Source of the DNA: Chloroflexota bacterium
Lineage (GTDB): Bacteria > Chloroflexota > Anaerolineae > B4-G1
Direction: 5' to 3'
NCBI GenBank assembly: GCA_024232355.1
Contig: JAAEPW010001147.1
Span: 1-16,884, forward strand
DNA: 16,884 nucleotides
The position numbers and the translations under genes are program-made. The notes under the pieces are model-generated. The model was not told where the DNA came from, did no database searches, and saw only the letters and a list, made by a program, of their open reading frames with translations. Shown here in pieces: positions 7,610 through 14,968 of this stretch (its first letter is position 1; each line of letters begins with the position of its first letter).

Positions 7610-7825
7610 TCAAACTGAATCACAAAGATCATCCAATCCATCCGGATCTAACGACACACTGGTCTGCTGCCGCAAAAAATCAAACAGATCGTCCAAGCTG
7701 GCAAAGCCCCTGCACTCGCGGGTTCGTGCACTTTTCAGCGACGCACGCCAGATTGATCTCCCTCCGCTGTGTGCCCACCATAGGCGCAACTGGTACGCCA
7801 GATAATCCGTTTGCTCTTTGCTCAT
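7610..7825 (-). CDS. Small conserved Chloroflexota-type protein, 71 codons
   Basis: Its ATG (7825-7823) overlaps the TGA of the metallopeptidase gene (7824-7822) in an ATGA junction, with a GGGGGTGG stretch just upstream that can serve as ribosome site. The two genes are therefore probably translationally coupled. The protein reads YLAYQLRLWW...GRSIWRASLKSARTRECRGFASLDDLFDFL. From recall this matches a widespread small family in Chloroflexota with the pattern 'YLAYLLRLWR...GR.VWRASLES..TGE..GFASL..LF.FL'. Its role is not known to me. No signal peptide, membrane segment or metal-binding motif is visible; it is probably a compact cytoplasmic alpha/beta protein. The coding call rests on the overlap and on this family resemblance. 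Confidence 0.8.
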   Translation of the reverse strand: MSKEQTDYLAYQLRLWWAHSGGRSIWRASLKSARTRECRGFASLDDLFDFLRQQTSVSLDPDGLDDLCDSV

Positions 7826-9891
7826 TGTCCACCCCCTGGGTGCAGCACGATGGTGTATGCGCCGATTGGATCCAAGTCCTCGTTAGCATCGGTACGCGTG
7901 ATGATCAAGCCCAGTCGGTTGTACGCGATTGTGTTGATCGCTGGGACAACGTAGGATAGATGCCCATCTGCGTTCGTTTCCGTGAGGACCTCTGGGGCCA
8001 TCTGGCTGGGAACATGCCGGGGCCTTGCACCATCCCCCAAGTCTATCAGTTGCCAGATCTGCACGTTGAATTCCACATCGGCTCCTGGCGCGCCATAGAA
8101 CTCGATCGCTAGCGGTTGTCCATTGGTGGTAGGGTCGAGTATCATATCCACGAAATCCATGCCGAAACTGTTATTGATCCCGACCGGATAGGGTTGGTCT
8201 GTTTCGGCGTAGGTGATCGTCGTTCCATTGTAAGTGATCGTGTTAATCATCGGATTGTTATAAAGACCGGTCGGGTCGTAGAATCCGCATCCAGCAGGGA
8301 TGCCGGGTGCTGTGCACCTGCCGCCATCCAACCGCAGCGCGTAGATGGCGCGGCTGAAAGCGATCAGGCTTTCCTTATACGTGTTGAACGGACACGCAGC
8401 GCCCTGCAATGCCTGATTTATAATATCGGGTACTTCCCCGACGAGATCGACTGATGCGTCGATGTCCACACCATCCCCAGCGTACAACGCTGTCAGAGCG
8501 CGCCCGATCACGTGCATTCCACCACACTGTTCGTACAAAAAGCGCCAATAGATGGCTGCGTGATGGGGGATCATCTTTTCATAACTCTTGTTCAAGTCAC
8601 CTCCAACAATCCCGCCACCTGCCACGAAATTGTTGGCCTTGGACATAAAAGCTCGCGCTGTTGATGCTGAGGTAAACTGTACCGCGGGTTGTCCTACCGA
8701 GGAAGCAAACACGGCCGTTCCCTCGGAAAAGAACGCCCACGCACCTTCTTTTCCATCCACACCTCCGTTACCCCCGTTGCTCTGGTTTAGATTCCGTTGC
8801 AGGTTGTGAAACAGTTCATGGTGAAAGGTGCTCATTATGCCATCCGTCAGTGTATCATAGTCGGCGTTATCCCCACCACTAACTTTGATAGAAATTCCTG
8901 AGTGTCCCCTGGTCGGCGCGCTGCCGTGGAACCACGTCTGCCCGTCGGAAAGAGCCACGCTCAATCGTCCTGTTCCCTCTCCAGGGCGATAGCTGGTCCA
9001 CGCGTGATACCACGGAAAGCCCCAATCGTTGGCCTGGACGCGGAACGCCTCGACCATCGCAGGGCCGAGTTCGGTGTGGACATAGTTCGGGACGTTCTCC
9101 CGGGGCAGCCAGGTGGTGGTGTTGTGGATGCTCTTTTGGAAAGGAAACATGTCGCAATAGTATACGACCAGCTCGTCGGGGGCCGCACCGTCAGACTCTT
9201 CTTGTACCTCAGGCAGCCGCGCGATCCATTGATTTTCCATCAGGAAAACATAGTCTCCGCCGGTTACGTGCAGGGGATTGGTAAGTGGATGGTTCGCATC
9301 AGTCACCGCAAGGTCATATCGAAAGTAGTCGCTGGGCATGGCAACCGTCTCATTACCGTAACTGACCGTTTCGGCGAATTCGTGCGCAAAGGCCACAGTG
9401 ACATCCGTTTGGATAACGTCCGAGGTATTGGCGATCCATCGAGATTCGCGCCACACAGGGATTCTCTGACCGAGATCGTTTCCCGAGTCAGGATTCCCGT
9501 GCTGCGTCTCGACTCTGAGGGTCACCGTCACGCCCGGAGGACGTACCTCTATGCTGGTTACCTCTACGACCAACGTGCGCTCGACGGGATCGGTCAATGC
9601 ACCATTGCGACGCAGCACGAGGTGAGGGATGTCCAACGTCTGGGGCGGAACGTCGTTCGATGTCTCGCCGTTTTGCATCTTGAACCCTACCGTTGCCCCA
9701 GACGAGGCCCGCATAGCAACCGTCGCTCCAGACGATCGTGGCTGAACAATGTTGGAAACCGAAGCAATTTGGGGCGCAGGAGAGAGTATCTCTGAATCAG
9801 CTTCTGATGGAGAACCCGAGACGAGTTTGAGCACGAATGCCAACCCTAGCAGGGCATAGGCCAGAAAAACTACAGTACATCCTTTCCTCAT
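7822..9891 (-). CDS. Secreted gluzincin-like metallopeptidase (HExxH)
   Basis: A 689-aa protein starting at ATG 9891, with GGGAGG (9898-9903) 6 nt upstream. The N-terminus (MRKG, then a hydrophobic run to about residue 24, then GSPSEADSE) is a signal peptide or uncleaved anchor; no clear AxA site is seen. Residues about 25-110 are low-complexity and Ser/Thr-rich, a likely stalk. The catalytic part holds HHELFH (357-362), the HExxH zinc motif being His358-Glu359-His362. FFSEGTAVF follows with Glu390, 28 residues after His362, matching the 'W.SEG.A.Y' third-ligand motif of gluzincin (clan MA) peptidases. The beta-rich C-terminus may be an accessory domain. I infer an exported zinc protease, substrate unknown. 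It heads a two-gene leftward unit and diverges from the BTAD receptor gene. The family assignment rests on motifs only. Confidence 0.8.
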   Translation of the reverse strand: MRKGCTVVFLAYALLGLAFVLKLVSGSPSEADSEILSPAPQIASVSNIVQPRSSGATVAMRASSGATVGFKMQNGETSNDVPPQTLDIPHLVLRRNGALTDPVERTLVVEVTSIEVRPPGVTVTLRVETQHGNPDSGNDLGQRIPVWRESRWIANTSDVIQTDVTVAFAHEFAETVSYGNETVAMPSDYFRYDLAVTDANHPLTNPLHVTGGDYVFLMENQWIARLPEVQEESDGAAPDELVVYYCDMFPFQKSIHNTTTWLPRENVPNYVHTELGPAMVEAFRVQANDWGFPWYHAWTSYRPGEGTGRLSVALSDGQTWFHGSAPTRGHSGISIKVSGGDNADYDTLTDGIMSTFHHELFHNLQRNLNQSNGGNGGVDGKEGAWAFFSEGTAVFASSVGQPAVQFTSASTARAFMSKANNFVAGGGIVGGDLNKSYEKMIPHHAAIYWRFLYEQCGGMHVIGRALTALYAGDGVDIDASVDLVGEVPDIINQALQGAACPFNTYKESLIAFSRAIYALRLDGGRCTAPGIPAGCGFYDPTGLYNNPMINTITYNGTTITYAETDQPYPVGINNSFGMDFVDMILDPTTNGQPLAIEFYGAPGADVEFNVQIWQLIDLGDGARPRHVPSQMAPEVLTETNADGHLSYVVPAINTIAYNRLGLIITRTDANEDLDPIGAYTIVLHPGGGQ

Positions 9892-10030
9892 CGCAAACCT
9901 CCCTGATTTGATCGCTCACTTTTGCTTCCAGTGTAAGCAGCGACCGATTCGGGAGTGTTTTTGGAAAGCGTTTAGAAAACCGTTACGGAACAGGGGGTAT
10001 TTCAGTTTGGGGTACGAACTTTGTACTGCA

Positions 10031-10165
10031 AGAGAATGTGCCTCTCTGACCATTCTCCCGAAGCTAAAGCTCCGGTCTAAGAGAGCAAAGCCCCTTCGGG
10101 GCTGAGTTTGAGCCCGCCAGGGCTTTGCGCTTTCAGCCCGGTGTCTTTAGTCTTTAGCACCGGGC
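10031..10165 (-). ncRNA. Candidate structured RNA or palindromic repeat element
   Basis: Interlocking inverted repeats fill this stretch. Perfect ones: GAGAATG/CATTCTC (10032-10038, 10051-10057); GCAAAGCCC/GGGCTTTGC (10085-10093, 10120-10128); AGCCCC/GGGGCT with a TTC loop (10089-10103); AGCCC/GGGCT (10111-10115, 10120-10124); GCCCGGTG/CACCGGGC (10136-10143, 10158-10165), whose loop is TCTTTAG twice. Imperfect: CTCTCTGACC with GGTC-TA-AGAGAG (10042-10051, 10074-10085), enclosing CCGAAGCT/AGCTCCGG. The one mismatch in that last hairpin becomes a G-U pair only on the minus strand, hence the strand given. It may be the leader of the metallopeptidase gene, an independent RNA, or a mobile palindromic repeat of the kind tied to IS200/IS605. 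No known class was recognised. Confidence 0.4.
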
Positions 10166-10217
10166 ACTCGGATAAACTCGCCCCCAAATAGAAATGCCTC
10201 CTGCGGGATAAATTCAG

Positions 10218-10246
10218 TTGATTATTCAGCAAACTGCCAGTATAAT
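10218..10246 (+). promoter_or_regulatory. Sigma70-type promoter for the BTAD-nSTAND gene
   Basis: TTGATT (10218-10223), a 17-bp spacer and a perfect TATAAT (10241-10246). Predicted start is near 10253, giving a leader of about 110 nt. The leader contains ACTGATAC (10322-10329) and a GAGGAG ribosome site (10350-10355) 7 nt before ATG 10363. Confidence 0.7.
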
Positions 10247-10362
10247 GACAGACGGATCGCACAACCTCACCTGATTTGACCACAGAAACGACTTTTCCAA
10301 CGGGACAACACGAATCTCACGACTGATACCAACCAAGATAAAAAGCACTGAGGAGATCTATC

Positions 10363-13300
10363 ATGGCCAGCCTGCAATTCTCCTTACTCGGTCCACCTCG
10401 CCTCGAGCGAGACGGCGTGCCGCTTCAGTTCGACACTCGCAAAATCACCGCCCTCGTCGCCTACCTGGTGGTGGACGGACCCAGTCCGGGAGGGCAACCC
10501 CACGCCCGCGAAGCCCTCATCACCCTGCTCTGGCCCGAACTCGAACCCAGCCGCGCCCGTGCCGTCCTGCGCCGCAACCTCTCGCTGCTCAGGAAAGCGC
10601 TCGACGGTGAGTGGCTCGTCGTGGACCGAGAGACCATCAGCCCGGACCCCGATACCGATCTGCGGGTAGACGTGGACCAGTTCCGCCAGCGGCTTACGGC
10701 GTGCGAGACCCACGACCACCCGCCCACCGAGACCTGTCCCGACTGCATTCCGCTGTTGGAAGAGGCCGCCGCGCTGTACCGCGATCACTTTTTGGCCGGG
10801 TTCACCCTGCGTGACAGCCTGGCCTTTGACGAATGGCAGTTCTTCCAGACCGAGGAACTGAAGGACCAACTGGCGGGCGTGCTGGTGCGACTGGCACGCT
10901 ACTACACATCCCAGGGGAATTTTGAACCCGCCATCACCCACGCTCGGCGCTGGCTGGCCCTGGACCCCCTGCACGAACCGGCCCACCGCCACTTGATGGT
11001 ACTGTACGCTCAATCTGGTCAGCGGTCCGCCGCCCTGCGCCAGTACGAGACCTGTCGCCAACGCCTGACGGATGAGCTGGGCGTCGAGCCCTCGGAAAAG
11101 ACTCAAGAGACGTACGAACGTCTGCTCAAGGGCGAACTCACCCTTGGTCCGACCGCCGTCGAAGCCATCCTGGAGCGAGAACTCCGGACGGTGGGGGAAT
11201 GTCCGTATCGCGGTCTTTCCCCCTTTCGAGAATCAGATGCCCCCTTCTTCTTTGGCCGCAAAGCGTTCACCGAGCGACTGGTCGAGGCGGTCCAAACCCG
11301 GACAATGACGGCTGTGATCGTCGGCTCCTCAGGATCGGGCAAGTCGTCGGCCGTATTTGCCGGATTGCTGCCCCACCTGCGCGCCGAGGGAGACTGGCTC
11401 ATCGCCGACTGTCGGCCCGGTGCCCAGCCCTTCCACGCCTTGGCTGCGACCTTGCTCCCCCTCCTGGAACCAGAGTTGGGTGAGACCGACCGGATGATCG
11501 AGACCCGCAAACTTGCCGAGGCCCTGAGCAAAGAGGACGTCCCCTTGCACGACGTAGTGGAGCGGGCATTGGAGAAAAGCGCTGGAGCGAGCCGCTTGCT
11601 GTTGCTGGTGGATCAGTTCGAGGAGCTGTACACTCTTTGCCCCCAGCCCGAGGTCCGCCGCCGCTTCCTTAACGCGTTGCTGGCCGCGGTCGAGGCTGTG
11701 GAGGAGAGACGGGAGTCGCCCTTTGTCCTCTTGCTGACGATGCGAGCCGACTTTATGGGACAGGCATTGGCATACCGCCCCTTTGCCGATGCGCTCCAAG
11801 AGGTATCACTGATGTTGGGGCCGATGACGCGGGAGGAGCTGCGAGCAGCCGTCGAAAAGCCAGCCGAGAAGCAAGGTGCAGCCCTCGAGACCGGCCTGGT
11901 GGAACGTATCCTGGATGACGTGGGACAAGAGCCAGGCAATCTGCCGCTCTTAGAGTTTGCCCTCACACTGCTGTGGGAGCGGCTGGATTATGGCTGGATG
12001 ACCCACGCTGCCTACGAGGAGATCGGGCGGGTGGAGGGAGCGCTGGCCCGCTGCGCTGAGGAGGTGTACCACGAACTGGCGGAGGAGGAACGAGAAGGGG
12101 CACAACGAGTCTTTGTACAGTTGGTGCAGCCGGGGGAGGGCACTGAGGACACGCGCCGGGTGGCGACCTACGCCGAACTGGGGGAGGAGAACTGGGCACT
12201 GGTCCAACACCTGGCGGACAAGCGATTGGTGGTGACGGGGCGAGACCCCACTACCGGCAGTGAGACGGTAGAAGTGGTACACGAGGCGTTGATCCAACGT
12301 TGGGGACAACTGCGGGCGTGGATGGAGGCGGATCGAGCCTTTCGCACCTGGCAGGAGCGACTGCGGGCAGTGCTGAGCCAGTGGCAGGCAACTGGGCAAG
12401 ACGAGGGAGTGCTTTTACGGGGCGCACCTTTGGCTGAAGCCGAGGGCTGGCTGGAGGAACGGGGAGACGAGTTGAATCCGGCCGAAGAGGGGTTCATTCA
12501 GACCAGCGTGACACTGAGGGAACGTAGGCAAGCGGAGCGTGACCAGCGGCGGCGGCGGATCATCGTGGGGCTGGCGACAGGGTTGGTTGTTGCCCTGGCC
12601 CTGACGCTGCTGGCTGTGTACCAGTGGCAACGAGCCGAGGATGAGGAACAACAGGCATTGGTCCAAGCTAGCATCGGCCTGGCATCGCAGGCGCTGCTCG
12701 AATTGGACGGCTCTTCCCCCGAACGTGCGGCAATCTTGGCGCTGGAAGCTCTGGAGAACTATCCCTACACCTGGCAGGCGGAGCGCGCATTGAGTCAGTC
12801 TGTCTTGGGCAGTAGATTGCGGCTGATCCTGCAGCACGAGGCTTGGATAAACTTTGTGCAGTGGTCACCAGACGGGACTCTTATCGTCACCGCTAGTGAT
12901 GACCACACCGCCATAGTTTGGGACGCGATCACGGGCAAAAGACTTTTGACGTTAGGTCATGAGGATTTGGTGCTCGAGGCGGTTTGGTCGCCACCGGGCG
13001 ATTGTATCGTCACTGCCAGTGAGGACGGTACCGCAAAGGTGTGGGATGTATCCATATCGTCACCGACGTATGGCAAAGAACTCTTCACCTTTATCCTGCA
13101 TAGTAATGCTGTGCTCGAGGCGGAATGGTCACCGGACGGCACACGCATTGCGACCACCAGTCGCGATGGCACAGCACGGATATGGGATCCAGTCACCGGC
13201 GAGGAGTTGTTTCACCTACGTGTCAATGTATACATGGAGGGCACGACAAAGAACAGCGGCTTGGCGTGGTCACCTTTGGGTGATCGTATCGTGATTGCCG

Positions 13301-14913
13301 CCAGAGGTAACACAACAGGGGTATGGGATGCGACCACTGGCGAGAGATTGTTCCCTCTCCGCGGCCACGCACATGTCGTAGAAGAGGCAGCGTGGTCACC
13401 GGACGGGACGCGAATTGTGACGGCTGGCTGGGATGATACGGCGAGGGTGTGGGATGCAGCCACCGGTGAGGAATTGCTCATCTTGAGAGGTCATACGATT
13501 GACCTGCTGAGCGCAACATGGTCGCCTTCAGGTGAGACCATCATCAGCACTGACGTAGACGGCAGGGCAAAGATATGGGATGCGGCGACCGGCGATGAGC
13601 TATTCGACCTGTATCCGGCGGACTATACGTCCGTTGTGATATGGGACGCAATGTGGTCGCCCTCGGGTGAGCGCGTTGTCACCCTCAGTGATGACGGCAC
13701 GGCAACGGTGTGGGACGCAGCCACGGGCGCGGAAATCTTCGTCGCACGTCACGCATCGCCCGTTTTCAGCGCGGCGTGGTCACCTTCTGGTGATCGCATC
13801 GTGACTGCCGATGGAAACGGCACAGCAAAAGTGTGGGACGTGGCTTCTGGTCCGGAACTTGTCACTCTCGACGCCAATACGGGACTCTTATTTTCTGCGG
13901 CGTGGTCACCTTCCGGCAATCTCATCGCGACTGCCGGTGAGGGCGGTATGGCATCCGACGATCCCATCGCGATTGCCGGTGAGGGCGGTATGGCAAAGGT
14001 GTGGGATGCTGCCACAGGCGTCAAACTCCTAGCTCTCCCTACCGGGGGCCTATTAAATGTAGCGTGGTCACCTTCTGGTGAGCACATTGTCACTGGTGAG
14101 TGGAGGGGTGGCAGGATGACGATGTGGGATGTTTCAGCTGCGCTCAACACGGGCGCGGCTACTGGCGACTGGATGTTCGTCATCCACACTGGTCACCCTA
14201 TAGTATACGACGTAGTGTGGTCACCTGATGGTGAGCGCATCGCCACCGCTGGCTATGATGGCACGGCGAAGGTGAGCGACGCATTTACCGGGGAGCGCCT
14301 CCTCACTCTGTCGGGACACGAGCGCGAGGTGAGCACCGTGGCGTGGTCGCCATCGGGAGACCGCATCGTCACTGCCAGTGCTGATGATACAGTGAAGGTA
14401 TGGGACGCAGCTACAGGTGATGAATTACTCACCCTTTTTGGCTTTGACGACGATGTGGGGGTGGGCGCCGTATTGTGGTCAACGGACGGGACGCGCATCG
14501 TCGCCCACAGCTCTTATAACGGCTTGGGGAAGGTGTGGGATGCAACTGCGTCGTCACCGACGTACGGCGAGGAACTCCTTACCTTTGCCGGACACCCTTC
14601 TACAGTATGGAGGGCGATGAGTTTGTCGCCTGCGGGTGACCGTCTCGTCACCGGCGGACGCGATAGTACCGCACGGGTATGGGACACACGCACTGGCAAG
14701 GAACTCGCCAGCTACTCGCTAAGAGGTGAGGCGCATACCGCAGAGTGGTCACCCGATGGGACGCGCATTCTCGTTTCGAGTGCAGACGGTACAGCAAAAG
14801 TGCTCCCCGCGTGGCAAACGACCCAGGAGTTGATCGAGCACGCCAAGGAGTGCTGCGTGGTCCGCGATCTGACGGCTGAGGAGCGCGAGCTGTTCGGGCT
14901 GCCGCCGCGTTAG
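10363..14913 (+). CDS. SARP-like winged helix - BTAD - nSTAND - TM - WD40 receptor
   Basis: A 1516-aa regulator. Residues 1-95: OmpR/SARP-type winged helix (MASLQFSLLGPPRLERDG, LLWPELEPSRARAVLRRNLSLLRKAL). Residues about 100-255: helical bacterial transcriptional activator domain (BTAD; YRDHFLAGF, PAITHARRWLALDPLHEPAHRHLM). Residues about 280-690: nSTAND NTPase with CPYRGLSPF...FFFGRK, Walker A GSSGSGKSS (321-329), Walker B LLLLVDQFEE (Asp417), RADF (461-464) and VEVVHEALIQRW (His640). The membrane segment is 733-755, with RRRR before it and an acidic stretch after, suggesting a cytoplasmic N-terminus and external propeller. Residues 823-1480 carry 15 WD40 repeats, then a TTQELIEHAKECC tail shared with the first receptor. 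SARP/BTAD-STAND proteins are known as transcription activators; membrane attachment here is inferred. Oddities: the usual FFGRE reads FFGRK, unit 11 has VSD for VWD, and unit 14 has LSP for WSP. Confidence 0.93.
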   Translation: MASLQFSLLGPPRLERDGVPLQFDTRKITALVAYLVVDGPSPGGQPHAREALITLLWPELEPSRARAVLRRNLSLLRKALDGEWLVVDRETISPDPDTDLRVDVDQFRQRLTACETHDHPPTETCPDCIPLLEEAAALYRDHFLAGFTLRDSLAFDEWQFFQTEELKDQLAGVLVRLARYYTSQGNFEPAITHARRWLALDPLHEPAHRHLMVLYAQSGQRSAALRQYETCRQRLTDELGVEPSEKTQETYERLLKGELTLGPTAVEAILERELRTVGECPYRGLSPFRESDAPFFFGRKAFTERLVEAVQTRTMTAVIVGSSGSGKSSAVFAGLLPHLRAEGDWLIADCRPGAQPFHALAATLLPLLEPELGETDRMIETRKLAEALSKEDVPLHDVVERALEKSAGASRLLLLVDQFEELYTLCPQPEVRRRFLNALLAAVEAVEERRESPFVLLLTMRADFMGQALAYRPFADALQEVSLMLGPMTREELRAAVEKPAEKQGAALETGLVERILDDVGQEPGNLPLLEFALTLLWERLDYGWMTHAAYEEIGRVEGALARCAEEVYHELAEEEREGAQRVFVQLVQPGEGTEDTRRVATYAELGEENWALVQHLADKRLVVTGRDPTTGSETVEVVHEALIQRWGQLRAWMEADRAFRTWQERLRAVLSQWQATGQDEGVLLRGAPLAEAEGWLEERGDELNPAEEGFIQTSVTLRERRQAERDQRRRRIIVGLATGLVVALALTLLAVYQWQRAEDEEQQALVQASIGLASQALLELDGSSPERAAILALEALENYPYTWQAERALSQSVLGSRLRLILQHEAWINFVQWSPDGTLIVTASDDHTAIVWDAITGKRLLTLGHEDLVLEAVWSPPGDCIVTASEDGTAKVWDVSISSPTYGKELFTFILHSNAVLEAEWSPDGTRIATTSRDGTARIWDPVTGEELFHLRVNVYMEGTTKNSGLAWSPLGDRIVIAARGNTTGVWDATTGERLFPLRGHAHVVEEAAWSPDGTRIVTAGWDDTARVWDAATGEELLILRGHTIDLLSATWSPSGETIISTDVDGRAKIWDAATGDELFDLYPADYTSVVIWDAMWSPSGERVVTLSDDGTATVWDAATGAEIFVARHASPVFSAAWSPSGDRIVTADGNGTAKVWDVASGPELVTLDANTGLLFSAAWSPSGNLIATAGEGGMASDDPIAIAGEGGMAKVWDAATGVKLLALPTGGLLNVAWSPSGEHIVTGEWRGGRMTMWDVSAALNTGAATGDWMFVIHTGHPIVYDVVWSPDGERIATAGYDGTAKVSDAFTGERLLTLSGHEREVSTVAWSPSGDRIVTASADDTVKVWDAATGDELLTLFGFDDDVGVGAVLWSTDGTRIVAHSSYNGLGKVWDATASSPTYGEELLTFAGHPSTVWRAMSLSPAGDRLVTGGRDSTARVWDTRTGKELASYSLRGEAHTAEWSPDGTRILVSSADGTAKVLPAWQTTQELIEHAKECCVVRDLTAEERELFGLPPR
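12829..14802 (+). repeat. 15 WD40 repeats of the second receptor
   Basis: Residues 823-1480 contain 15 units that line up one to one with those of the first receptor; for example unit 6 (SPSGETIISTD.DG.AKIWDAATGDEL) and unit 8 (VWDV..GPELVTL) have unmistakable partners. Units 2 and 13 carry an extra SSPTYG. Unit 9 contains an internal duplication (13924-13995). Unit 10 has an insertion before ATGDW. Confidence 0.9.
13924..13995 (+). repeat. In-frame direct duplication inside WD40 unit 9
   Basis: A 30-bp unit (13924-13953) recurs at 13966-13995 with one difference, at a period of 42 bp. It encodes IATAGEGGMA then IAIAGEGGMA, separated by SDDP. The frame is kept, so unit 9 is 14 residues longer than its partner in the first receptor. 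Confidence 0.85.
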
Positions 14914-14919
14914 TTGCAA

Positions 14920-14938
14920 GTCACGTTTTCAACGTAAC
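14920..14938 (+). other. Short hairpin between the two BTAD genes
   Basis: GTCACGTT and AACGTAAC pair at 7 of 8 positions around a TTC loop. No T-tract follows, so it is not a standard terminator. The whole gap between the genes is only 55 bp and shows no promoter, so read-through into the third gene is plausible. Confidence 0.3.
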
Positions 14939-14968
14939 ACATACCCGCCGCTAGAAAGGTATTGCCCT

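Noticed and set aside
8902..9795. 297-codon plus-strand open frame
   Set aside because: It is antisense to the metallopeptidase gene, which has a ribosome site, signal peptide and HExxH motif. The plus frame shows no domain.
9904..10020. Promoter for the metallopeptidase gene
   Set aside because: TTGCAG near 10025-10030 on the minus strand has no acceptable -10 box at 16-18 bp. No promoter can be supported there.
10077..10283. 68-codon minus-strand frame
   Set aside because: It runs through the hairpin array and the promoter, and its composition follows the palindromes. Not believable as a protein.
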